A stretch of DNA of 7,784 bases from a bacterium (GTDB lineage Bacteria > Krumholzibacteriota > Krumholzibacteria > LZORAL124-64-63). The stretch covers positions 1-7,784 of the forward strand of contig JAASSM010000059.1 of the NCBI GenBank assembly GCA_021767885.1, written 5' to 3'. The notes under the pieces were generated by a model. It saw only the letters and a list, made by a program, of their open reading frames with translations, had not been told where the DNA came from and searched no databases. This document shows, piece by piece, positions 1 through 7,527 of this stretch; the first letter of the stretch is position 1, and each line of letters opens with the position of its first letter. The translations under genes and the position numbers were made by a program.

Positions 1-13
1 CCGACCGCGGCCG

Positions 14-1321
<1,308 letters not shown>

Positions 1322-1326
1322 CGGAT

Positions 1327-1331
1327 CCTCC
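1327..1331 (-). promoter_or_regulatory. Shine-Dalgarno site of the response regulator
   Basis: The minus strand reads GGAGG, then five bases (ATCCG), then ATG at 1321. This is a near-ideal ribosome binding site. It fixes the start codon and shows that translation is designed to begin upstream of the shortened receiver domain. Confidence 0.8.
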
Positions 1332-1354
1332 GGGAAATCGGCACGGTCGCCGAC

Positions 1355-1383
1355 AGGGTCCGCGCGTCCTGCGTGGGTGTCAA
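1355..1383 (-). promoter_or_regulatory. Possible promoter of the response regulator
   Basis: The minus strand carries a perfect -35 hexamer TTGACA (1378-1383). The position 17 bases downstream (1355-1360, GACCCT) is a poor -10 match, so only half of the promoter is convincing. It lies about 60 bases upstream of the start codon in the divergent gap, where a promoter is needed unless the gene is expressed from elsewhere. Confidence 0.3.
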
Positions 1384-1401
1384 GCCCTGGTGCATGCCGG
1401 G

Positions 1402-1430
1402 TTGACGTTCGCGGCGTCGCGACCCATCAT
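1402..1430 (+). promoter_or_regulatory. Possible sigma-70-type promoter of the outer-membrane barrel gene
   Basis: TTGACG (1402-1407, five of six matches to -35) is followed after 17 bases by CATCAT (1425-1430, four of six matches to -10). The expected transcript start is about 35-40 bases before the ATG at 1475. The element lies in the same divergent gap as the possible regulator promoter, so binding by one protein could affect both genes. Prediction by eye only. Confidence 0.4.
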
Positions 1431-1474
1431 CCGCCAGCCCCGTCCACCACGACCCGCTCCCGAGGTTCCTCCCC

Positions 1475-2935
1475 ATGCCCCCACGCCATCCCGCCGGCCG
1501 GCGCCCGGCGCGCCCGTTCGTCCGCCCCGGCCACCTGGCCCTGGTCGTCCTGCTCGCCGGAACCCTGGTGACGCCAGCGGCGTCCGCCGACCTGGTCGTC
1601 GGCCGCCCGCACCTGGCCCCCATCCGCGCCGACGAGGACTGGCGGCCCCTGTCCGACCCCGCACTGCGCACCGCACCGCTGGACGGCCTGAAGTTCCTCC
1701 CCCTGGGAACCGGCCGGAGCCTGACGCTGGGCGGCGAGGTGCGGCTGCTCCACGAGTACCATCGCGACGAGAACTGGGGCCTGGGCCCCCAGCAGGACGG
1801 CGGCAGCTGGCTGCTGCGCACCCTCGCCCACGCGGACGTGCGCGGCGCCCGGTGGCGGGCGTTCCTGCAGCTGGGCAGCGGCCAGGAGGACGGCCGGCCC
1901 GGTGGCCCGCGGCCGGTGGATGCCGCCGATCTCTACGTCAACGCGGCCTTCGTGGAGCTCGCGGTGACACCCGGCTCCGGGCGGCGGCTCGACCTGCGCC
2001 TCGGGCGCATGGAGCTCAGCCATGGGTGGGGGCGGCTGGTCAGCTTCCGGGGCCGCCCCACCCTCAAGCGCAGCCACGACGGCGCACGCCTGCGCTGGAC
2101 GCGCGGGCACCACCGCACCGACCTCTTCCTGACCTGGGACGTCCGGCGCCAGGACGGCCTGTTCGACAGTCAGCGCCTGGACGACCACCGCTTCCTCGGC
2201 CTCTACCATACCCGGGCCGTGGCGCGGGGCCAGACCCTGGACCTCTATGCCCTGGGCACCGACCGGCCCGCCGAGGCCTACTTCCTGGATCCGGACCGAC
2301 CGGCGCCCACGGCCGGCGCCGAGGCGCGCTGGTCGCTGGGCGCCCGCTGGGAACTACGGCACGGCCGCCTGACCCACGACACCGAGGTGACGTGGCAGAC
2401 CGGCACGTTCCGGCCCGCCGGCGCGGCCGAGCTCGACATCGCGGCGTGGGCCGTGGGCACGCGGACGCGGCTGCGCTGGGCCTCGGCCCGGTCCCCGGAA
2501 CTGGGCCTGGACCTGGGCTGGACCAGCGGCGACCGCGACCCCGACGACGGCACCCTGGGCACGTTCCGGGCCCCGGCCCCCGGGGCCGCGTTCCTCGGTG
2601 GCGGACACCTTCTGGGCTACGGCAACCTGGGCCTGGTCCACCTGCTGGGCGCCGTGGACCTGACGCCCGGACTGCGCCTGCAGCTGGGAGCTTTCGGGTT
2701 CTGGCGGCCGAGCGCGCAGGACGGCACCTATGCCCTGCCCGGCCGGCCCCTGCTGCCGGCAGCCGGCAGCCGCCAGCTGGGCGTGGCCCCCGAGCTCATC
2801 CTCGCCTGGCGCGCGGCACACTACACCACCGTGACCCTGGAGATCGATCACGTGCCCGCCGCGGGGTACCAGGAGGAGGTCACGCCGGCGGCCGACACGC
2901 TGTTCATCAGCTCCCAGGTGGTCTTCGTCTTCTGA
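1475..2935 (+). CDS. Outer-membrane beta-barrel protein, alginate-export (AlgE-like) family
   Basis: This 486-residue protein is predicted to be an outer-membrane channel related to the alginate export porin family. An N-terminal signal peptide is clear: basic residues to R17, a hydrophobic core at about 20-35, and likely cleavage after ASA at 36-38. The mature part shows family traits: a DEDWRPLSDP segment at 53-62, a PLG..SLTLGGEVRLLHEY first strand region at 76-95, a DLYVNAAFVEL strand at 152-162, an RLGRMELSHGWGRLVSF segment at 175-191, and GDRDPDDGTLGTF at 352-364. Alternating hydrophobic strands continue to the end, which finishes in Phe (VVFVF) as expected for a BAM-inserted barrel. 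GAGG (1462-1465) lies nine bases before the ATG. No alginate synthesis or lyase gene is visible, so the substrate is unknown; other family members pass diverse small or anionic solutes. It is followed on the same strand by the transporter gene. Confidence 0.82.
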   Translation: MPPRHPAGRRPARPFVRPGHLALVVLLAGTLVTPAASADLVVGRPHLAPIRADEDWRPLSDPALRTAPLDGLKFLPLGTGRSLTLGGEVRLLHEYHRDENWGLGPQQDGGSWLLRTLAHADVRGARWRAFLQLGSGQEDGRPGGPRPVDAADLYVNAAFVELAVTPGSGRRLDLRLGRMELSHGWGRLVSFRGRPTLKRSHDGARLRWTRGHHRTDLFLTWDVRRQDGLFDSQRLDDHRFLGLYHTRAVARGQTLDLYALGTDRPAEAYFLDPDRPAPTAGAEARWSLGARWELRHGRLTHDTEVTWQTGTFRPAGAAELDIAAWAVGTRTRLRWASARSPELGLDLGWTSGDRDPDDGTLGTFRAPAPGAAFLGGGHLLGYGNLGLVHLLGAVDLTPGLRLQLGAFGFWRPSAQDGTYALPGRPLLPAAGSRQLGVAPELILAWRAAHYTTVTLEIDHVPAAGYQEEVTPAADTLFISSQVVFVF

Positions 2936-2958
2936 TTGATCGGGCCGCATCGAAATGC

Positions 2959-2989
2959 TGGAATCCGCCGCCTCTGCACCCTAGATTGG
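2959..2989 (+). promoter_or_regulatory. Weak possible promoter before the POT-like transporter
   Basis: The 97-base gap after the barrel gene has an AT-richer patch. TGGAAT (2959-2964) stands 17 bases before TAGATT (2982-2987), a four-of-six -10 match that also reads TAGATTGG, close to the Bacteroidota -7 form TAnnTTTG. No hairpin terminator is evident in the gap, so read-through from the barrel gene is an alternative. Confidence 0.25.
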
Positions 2990-3032
2990 CCGGATCCGTG
3001 ATTCGCTCGCAGCCCCGGCGAAGGAAGGCCCC

Positions 3033-4466
3033 ATGACCGACCCCGCTGCCCCCCAGGCCTCCACCTGGCGCTTCTCCCGCGCCTTCTGGGTGGCCAATGG
3101 CGTGGAACTGCTCGAGCGCGCTGCCTGGTACGGCGTGTTCGTCGCCATCACGCTGTACCTCAGCCGCATCCTCGGCTTCTCCGACATCCAGGCCGGCGTC
3201 ATCTCCGGCGTCTTCTCCGCCGGCCTCTACCTGCTGCCCACGTTCAGCGGCGCCTATGCCGACCGCATCGGCTTCCGCAACGCGCTGCTGGTGGCCTTCA
3301 GCCTGCTGACCGTCGGCTACGGCAGCATGTGGCTGCTGCCGGTGCTGCTGGAGAACGCCGGGCTGGTCCGGTACGGCCGCGAGGTGGAGTTCCTCGGCCT
3401 GGACACCAGCTGGCACAAGTGGATCTTCATCCCGGTGATGCTGACGGTGATGGTGGGTGGGAGCTTCATCAAGTCGGTGATCACCGGGTCCATCGCCCGC
3501 GAGACCACCGCGGCCAACCGCGCCCGGGGCTACTCCATCTTCTACGCCATGGTCAACGTGGGCGCCTTCTCCGGCAAGACCATCGTCAAGCCCCTGCGCG
3601 TGAGCATGGGCAACGAGGGCCTCATCGTCCTGAACCTCTTCGCCGCGGGGATGACCCTGCTGGCCCTGATCCTGGTCTTCGCCTTCTACCGCAGCGCGCG
3701 CAGCGAGGGCGAGGGCAAGTCCCTGGCCGAGATCACCCGGGCCCTGGTGGCGGTCTGCACCAAGGGGCGGCTGATCACCCTGATCCTGATCATCACCGGC
3801 TTCTGGATGGTGCAGCACCAGCTCTACGCCACCATGCCCAAGTACGTGCTGCGCATGGCGGGGGAAGGGTCGTCGCCCTCGTGGTACGCCAACGTCAACC
3901 CGGCGGTGGTGGTGCTCACGGTGGGCTGGGTGACCCACCTGATGCGCAACCGCAGCGCCCTGACCTCCATGACCGTCGGCATGCTGATCATGCCGCTCTC
4001 CGCCTTCGCCATGGCCTCGGGGAACATCATCCACACCGGCGACTTCTTGGGGCTGCCGCCGGTGGCCTTCATGATGATCGTCGGCATCATGTTCCAGGCC
4101 CTGGCCGAGAGCTTCATCTCGCCGCGCTTCCTGGAGTACTTCTCCCTGCAGGCGCCAAAGGGCGAGGAGGGGCTGTACCTGGGCTTCAGCCACCTGCACA
4201 GCTTCATCTCCTCGCTGCTCGGCTTCAGCCTCTCCGGCGTGCTGCTGGACCGCTTCTGCCCCAACCCGCGCACCCTGGACGCGGCTGCCCAGGAGCAGCT
4301 GCGACTGGCGGTGGAGACCGGCGCGCCCATGCCCGAGGCCTACGCCCACGCGCACTACATCTGGTTCGTGTTCCTGGGCATCGCCCTGGTGGCGGGCATC
4401 GCGCTGATCATCTTCGGCCAGGTGACCCGGCGCCTCGACGCCCGCACGGCGCGCGAGGGCAGCTGA
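3033..4466 (+). CDS. MFS transporter of the POT/PTR2 type (probable proton-coupled peptide or related solute uptake)
   Basis: This 477-residue inner-membrane protein has many hydrophobic segments (about 12 by eye), typical of the major facilitator superfamily. Several POT-family marks are visible. Helix 1 has the ExxER motif with a later aromatic (E25, E28, R29, Y33; family form ExxERFxYY). The helix 2-3 loop has GAYADRIGFRNA at 73-84. Helix 4 has a GG..K segment with K147. Residues 167-179 (YSIFYAMVNVGAF) fit the PROSITE PTR2 second signature at every position as I recall it. A helix-10-like segment LAESFISPRFLEYFSLQAP at 357-375 keeps the Glu (E359) that POT proteins use with protons. These suggest proton-driven import of small peptides, but the third element of the ExxERFxYY motif is altered (AAW for FxY), so the substrate may differ. 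The start has AGGAAGG (3022-3028) four bases upstream. It may be co-transcribed with the barrel gene, which would pair outer- and inner-membrane transport. Confidence 0.85.
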   Translation: MTDPAAPQASTWRFSRAFWVANGVELLERAAWYGVFVAITLYLSRILGFSDIQAGVISGVFSAGLYLLPTFSGAYADRIGFRNALLVAFSLLTVGYGSMWLLPVLLENAGLVRYGREVEFLGLDTSWHKWIFIPVMLTVMVGGSFIKSVITGSIARETTAANRARGYSIFYAMVNVGAFSGKTIVKPLRVSMGNEGLIVLNLFAAGMTLLALILVFAFYRSARSEGEGKSLAEITRALVAVCTKGRLITLILIITGFWMVQHQLYATMPKYVLRMAGEGSSPSWYANVNPAVVVLTVGWVTHLMRNRSALTSMTVGMLIMPLSAFAMASGNIIHTGDFLGLPPVAFMMIVGIMFQALAESFISPRFLEYFSLQAPKGEEGLYLGFSHLHSFISSLLGFSLSGVLLDRFCPNPRTLDAAAQEQLRLAVETGAPMPEAYAHAHYIWFVFLGIALVAGIALIIFGQVTRRLDARTAREGS

Positions 4467-4480
4467 GCTCCCGTCGACCA

Positions 4481-4510
4481 CGCCGGCGCGGCGGCCCCGC
4501 CGTGCCGGCG
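4481..4510. terminator. GC-rich hairpin in the convergent gap
   Basis: CGCCGGC (4481-4487) pairs with GCCGGCG (4504-4510). The inner GCGGCGG (4488-4494) pairs with CCGCCGT (4497-4503) with one G-T wobble, giving a nearly continuous stem of about 13 pairs with a tiny loop. No T-run follows on either strand. It lies 14 bases after the transporter stop. It may help end transcription or protect the 3' end of the mRNA. Confidence 0.45.
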
Positions 4511-4548
4511 TCCCCCTCCCGCACCGGCTCCGGCGGCACCCACGAGCG

Positions 4549-4584
4549 AGACGGCCCCGCCTGCGAGAGGCGGGGCCGTCTTCC
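4549..4584 (+). terminator. Probable terminator hairpin between convergent genes
   Basis: AGACGGCCCCGCCT (4549-4562) is perfectly complementary to AGGCGGGGCCGTCT (4568-4581), a 14-pair stem with loop GCGAG. A short T-containing tail (TCTTCC) follows on the plus strand. The other strand has no T-run, so it best serves the transporter gene, though the stem could also act on transcripts of the oxidoreductase operon that ends at 4624. The U-tract is weak compared with textbook terminators. Confidence 0.62.
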
Positions 4585-4623
4585 GGGGCGCCGGAATCAG
4601 CCGGCGGTGCGGGCGGGCCGTGC

Positions 4624-6048
4624 CTAGCCCTGGTCGTTCGCGACGAACTCCCAGCCCGCGTCGAAGGCCTGCAGGTTCATCTCCAGCAGTTCCTTCTTCT
4701 TCACGATGACCTTGAGCGTGTCCTTGACGTATTCGGCCGGGAAGAGGCCGGTGGCCGCGCAGATGGCGCCCAGCATGACCACGTTGGCCACCTTGGGCGT
4801 GCCCACCTTGTCGGCCATCTCCGCCGCCGGGATCATGGTCACCTTCAGCCGCTGGCGATCGGGCTCGCCGGTGCAGATGCCGCTGTCCACGAAGATCCAG
4901 CCGCCATCGACCACGTCCTGCTCGAACATCTCCAGCGAGGGCTGGTTCATGGCCACCAGCACGTTGGGATGCTCCACGGTGGGGGCGCCGATGCGCTCGC
5001 GGCAGACGTTCACCGAGCAGTTCGCGGTGCCACCTCGCATCTCCGGGCCGTAGGCCGGGAACCAGCTCACCTGCTGGCCGGCCTTCATGCCCACCTGCGC
5101 CAGGAAGAGGCCCAGCGTCAGGATGCCCTGGCCGCCGAAGCCGGCGAACTTGCAGTGCAGGTCGTGCGCCAGCTCCAGGGGCTCCAGCTCCAGGGGCGTC
5201 TGCATGGACTGCAGGTACTCGTGGCGCTTGTCCACGTCGAAGGGGCTGCTGACGCGGTCCCAGGCACCGGCCTCTTCCTCGTCGCTGGTGTCCTTGAAGA
5301 CGCCCAGCGGGAAGATCTCCTCCATCACCTTGGTCAGGTGTTCCCGGGCGTCCGGCGGATCCATCTTCCAGCCAGTGGGGCAGGGCGCGAGGATCTCCAC
5401 GAAGCTGTAGCCCTTGCCCTCGGCCTGCAGCTTGAGCGCCTTGCGGATGGCCTTGCGCGTCTGCATGATCTGCTTGCTGTTGCCCAGGCCCACGCGGGTG
5501 ATGAAGGTGGGCGCCGGCAGCGTGGCGAGCATCTCGCACATCCGGATGGGGTTGCCGTGATCCACCTCGGAGCGGCCGCGCGGCGTGGTGGTCGAGCGCT
5601 GACCGATCATGGTGGTGGGCGCCATCTGCCCGCCGGTCATGCCGTAGATGGCGTTGTTGATGAAGAAGACGCAGATGTTCTCGCCGCGGTTGGCCGCGTG
5701 GATGGTCTCGGCCGTGCCGATGGCGGCGAGGTCCCCGTCGCCCTGGTAGCTCATGACGATGGACTCGGGGTTGGTCCGCTTCACGCCGGTGGCCACGGCC
5801 GGGGCGCGCCCGTGGGCGGCCTGGAAGTTGCCACTGTTGAAGTAGTAGTAGCCGAAGACCGAGCAGCCCACCGGCGAGACGAACACCGCCCGCTCGCTGA
5901 GCCCGAGGTCCTCGAGGGCCTCGGCGATCATCTTGTGCACGTTGCCATGGCCGCAGCCGGGGCAGTAGTGGGTGCTCTTCTTGCTGCCGGCGGTCTTGCG
6001 CTCGAACTCGCTGTAGAGGCTGGCAGGCTTCTCGTAGACCTTCGCCAT
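4624..6048 (-). CDS. 2-oxoacid:ferredoxin oxidoreductase, fused beta (TPP-binding) and gamma subunits
   Basis: This 474-residue protein joins two subunits that are often separate. Residues about 1-290 are the thiamine pyrophosphate beta subunit (KorB/VorA type): CPGCGHG at 29-35, SPVGCSVF at 58-65, and the Mg-TPP motif GDGD at 103-106 with NN at 131-132, followed by IYGMTGGQ (134-141). Residues about 297-474 are the gamma subunit (KorC type): FAGFGGQGILTLG at 301-313 and YGPEMRGGTANCSVN at 333-347. The linker (about 251-296) is acidic. The only Met near the junction (M282) has no Shine-Dalgarno sequence before it, so a real fusion is favoured over two reading units. With the alpha subunit and ferredoxin it would convert a 2-oxoacid, CoA and oxidized ferredoxin to acyl-CoA, CO2 and reduced ferredoxin in the cytoplasm. 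Its ATG overlaps the stop of the alpha gene by one base (TGATG), with AGGAGGT eight bases upstream, implying translational coupling. Confidence 0.92.
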   Translation of the reverse strand: MAKVYEKPASLYSEFERKTAGSKKSTHYCPGCGHGNVHKMIAEALEDLGLSERAVFVSPVGCSVFGYYYFNSGNFQAAHGRAPAVATGVKRTNPESIVMSYQGDGDLAAIGTAETIHAANRGENICVFFINNAIYGMTGGQMAPTTMIGQRSTTTPRGRSEVDHGNPIRMCEMLATLPAPTFITRVGLGNSKQIMQTRKAIRKALKLQAEGKGYSFVEILAPCPTGWKMDPPDAREHLTKVMEEIFPLGVFKDTSDEEEAGAWDRVSSPFDVDKRHEYLQSMQTPLELEPLELAHDLHCKFAGFGGQGILTLGLFLAQVGMKAGQQVSWFPAYGPEMRGGTANCSVNVCRERIGAPTVEHPNVLVAMNQPSLEMFEQDVVDGGWIFVDSGICTGEPDRQRLKVTMIPAAEMADKVGTPKVANVVMLGAICAATGLFPAEYVKDTLKVIVKKKELLEMNLQAFDAGWEFVANDQG

Positions 6049-7109
6049 CAGTTCTGACCTCCTGCCAGGATGCTGCGATACTGCTCGAGGATCTCGCGGC
6101 CGCCGGGCACCATGCCGCCGCAGCGGCCGTAGAAGTGCACGGGGCAACGGCCCTCCACGGCCAGCTTGACGTCCTCCACCATCTGGCCGGTGCTCAGCTC
6201 CACCGCCAGCAGGTGCTTGGCCTTCTCGGCGGCCTTGCCGATGGCCTCGCCGGGGAACGGCCACAGGGTGATGGGCCGCAGCAGCCCCACCTTCAGGCCC
6301 TCCTCGCGGGCCTGATCGATGGTGGAGTAGACGATGCGGCTGACCACGCCGTAGGCCACCACGATCAGGTCGGCGTCGTCGGTGCGGTACTCCTCGAAGC
6401 GGACCTCGTTGGCCGCGATCTCCTGGTACTTGCGGTCGAGCTTGAGGTTGTGCTGCTCCAGTTCCTCGGGCTCGAGGTAGATGGAGCTGACCAGGTTGTG
6501 CCGGGTGGCCGCGTCGCCGCGCACGGCCCAGTCGGTGTGGTCGTACGGGATGGGCTTCGGCTCGGGGATCTCCACCACCTCCATCATCTGCCCGGTGATG
6601 CCGTCGGCCATGATGCAGGCGGGGTTGCGATACTTGTCGGCCAGGTCGAAGCCCAGCACGGTCAGATCGCACATCTCCTGCGCGCCGTTGGGCGCCAGGG
6701 TGATCAGACGATAGTTCCCGTGGCCGCCGCCCTTGGTGATCTGGAAGTAGTCGGCCTGCTCCGGGGCGATGTTGCCCAGACCCGGACCGCCGCGCACGAT
6801 GTTGACCACCACGCAGGGCAGCTCGGCGCCGGCGATGTAGCTGAGGCCCTCCTGCTTGAGGCTGAAGCCCGGGGAGGAGGAGGCGGTCATGGTGCGGATG
6901 CCCATGCCGGCGGTGCCGTAGACCATGTTGATGGCCGACACCTCGCTCTCGGCCTGGATGAACACGCCCTCGAGCGCCGGGAAATGCAGCGCCGCGGCGT
7001 GGGCGATCTCGCTGGCCGGCGTGATCGGGTATCCGTAGTAGGCCCGGCAACCGGCGGCCAGTGCCCCCAGGATGATGGCGTCATTGCCCTTCATGAACTG
7101 TCTGGCCAT
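6048..7109 (-). CDS. vorB: 2-oxoacid:ferredoxin oxidoreductase alpha subunit, VorB/KorA type
   Basis: This 353-residue protein is the alpha subunit of a 2-oxoacid:ferredoxin oxidoreductase. It holds the pyrimidine-binding half of the thiamine pyrophosphate site and the CoA-side domain II. Recognisable segments are MKGNDAI (6-12), GYPITPASE (26-34), [14 protein letters not shown] (52-65), [12 protein letters not shown] (77-88), [10 protein letters not shown] (105-114), [16 protein letters not shown] (125-140), DKYRNPA (158-164), [10 protein letters not shown] (277-286) and a C-terminal [10 protein letters not shown] (326-335). Length and motifs match the roughly 350-residue proteins called 3-methyl-2-oxobutanoate:ferredoxin oxidoreductase subunit VorB, which favours branched-chain 2-oxoacids. 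The related 2-oxoglutarate enzyme (KorA) cannot be excluded by sequence reading. The gene starts 18 bases after the ferredoxin gene and overlaps the beta-gamma gene by one base. The upstream GGGGGT is a modest ribosome site, so it probably relies on coupling. Confidence 0.92.
   Translation of the reverse strand: MARQFMKGNDAIILGALAAGCRAYYGYPITPASEIAHAAALHFPALEGVFIQAESEVSAINMVYGTAGMGIRTMTASSSPGFSLKQEGLSYIAGAELPCVVVNIVRGGPGLGNIAPEQADYFQITKGGGHGNYRLITLAPNGAQEMCDLTVLGFDLADKYRNPACIMADGITGQMMEVVEIPEPKPIPYDHTDWAVRGDAATRHNLVSSIYLEPEELEQHNLKLDRKYQEIAANEVRFEEYRTDDADLIVVAYGVVSRIVYSTIDQAREEGLKVGLLRPITLWPFPGEAIGKAAEKAKHLLAVELSTGQMVEDVKLAVEGRCPVHFYGRCGGMVPGGREILEQYRSILAGGQN
6057..6063 (-). promoter_or_regulatory. 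Shine-Dalgarno site inside the alpha-subunit gene for the beta-gamma gene
   Basis: The minus strand reads AGGAGGT, eight bases before the ATG at 6048. It lies within the last codons of the upstream gene (Gly-Gly-Gln-Asn-stop). It decides the start of the fused subunit and indicates tightly coupled, balanced production of the two proteins. Confidence 0.8.
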
Positions 7110-7127
7110 GGAAACTACCCCCGGTGC

Positions 7128-7346
7128 TTAAGGTTTGACGACCCGGATGGCGCCCGGCTCGGGGCAGGCGTAGAAGCACAGACCGCAGCCCGTGCAACCC
7201 TCTCCGGTGTAGTACGCGGGATGGTAGCTGGAGCTGTTGAGCTTCTCGCTGATGGCGATGACGCCCTTCGGGCAGACGTCGATGCACAGCTGGCAGCCCT
7301 TGCAGAGCTCGGGATCGACTTCCATGTAGGGGAGTGTCGTGGTCAT
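7128..7346 (-). CDS. Two-cluster [4Fe-4S] ferredoxin subunit of the 2-oxoacid oxidoreductase
   Basis: This 72-residue protein should carry electrons from the oxidoreductase, as its delta-type subunit or dedicated ferredoxin. It has two cluster motifs: C15, C18, C21, C25 ([14 protein letters not shown]) and C51, C54, C57, C61 ([15 protein letters not shown]), each with Pro after the last Cys, typical of two [4Fe-4S] clusters. Each cluster's last Cys comes from the opposite motif in this fold. About 25 residues separate the motifs, including Tyr-rich [14 protein letters not shown], a spacing often seen in the ferredoxins of this enzyme family. I chose the ATG at 7346 because GAGGT (7354-7358) lies seven bases upstream. 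The ATG two codons earlier (7352) would be almost on top of that site. It is first in the operon, before the alpha and fused beta-gamma genes. Confidence 0.9.
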   Translation of the reverse strand: MTTTLPYMEVDPELCKGCQLCIDVCPKGVIAISEKLNSSSYHPAYYTGEGCTGCGLCFYACPEPGAIRVVKP

Positions 7347-7387
7347 GGGCATCACCTCGTGCGATGGGGTCGCGGATGGCTGTGCCG

Positions 7388-7400
7388 CAAACATAGTCAA
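7388..7400 (-). promoter_or_regulatory. Putative promoter elements of the oxidoreductase operon
   Basis: The minus strand reads TTGACTATGTTTG. TATGTTTG (7388-7395) is an exact fit to the Bacteroidota -7 consensus TAnnTTTG and a four-of-six -10 match (TATGTT). A T-rich stretch that also belongs to the upstream terminator lies at a plausible distance for the upstream element. TTGACT (7395-7400) could instead be a -35, but no good -10 lies 16-18 bases after it. A start near 7380 would give a leader of about 35 bases to the ferredoxin ATG. Confidence 0.35.
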
Positions 7401-7415
7401 CGCGCCGCGGCCTTG

Positions 7416-7452
7416 AAAAAAGAATCTTGGGCCGCCTCCGCAGAGACGGCCC
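7416..7452 (-). terminator. Intrinsic terminator after the enoyl-CoA hydratase gene
   Basis: On the minus strand GGGCCGTCTC pairs with GAGGCGGCCC around a TGCG loop (7429-7452; ten pairs with one G-T wobble). A T-rich tract with six consecutive T (7416-7421) follows. It sits about 75 bases after the hydratase stop and before the ferredoxin promoter region, so it separates the two transcription units. The few bases between stem and T-run make it slightly imperfect. Confidence 0.72.
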
Positions 7453-7527
7453 GATTCGTGCTCGGCGCGGAAACGCGCGAAGCGGCAAGCGCTTGGGATG
7501 ACAGCCGGTGCGCAGGCCGGCCGCAGC

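Noticed and set aside
1..13. Possible end of a neighbouring gene or terminator at the left edge
   Set aside because: Only 13 bases lie outside the regulator gene, too few to judge.
1338..1354. A sigma-54 promoter in the divergent gap
   Set aside because: The -24 half (GGCACG) fits, but the position for the essential -12 GC reads GA and the upstream T is C, so it is not convincing.
2907..4481. A 524-residue open frame on the minus strand over the transporter
   Set aside because: It is a low-complexity His/Gly/Gln/Asp/Ala-rich translation opposite a well-supported membrane protein.
6048..7050. Reading the fused beta-gamma gene as an 808-residue protein extending upstream
   Set aside because: The extra N-terminal part is an out-of-frame shadow of the alpha subunit (Arg/Gly/Pro-rich). 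The start at 6048 has a strong ribosome site and the protein family begins there.
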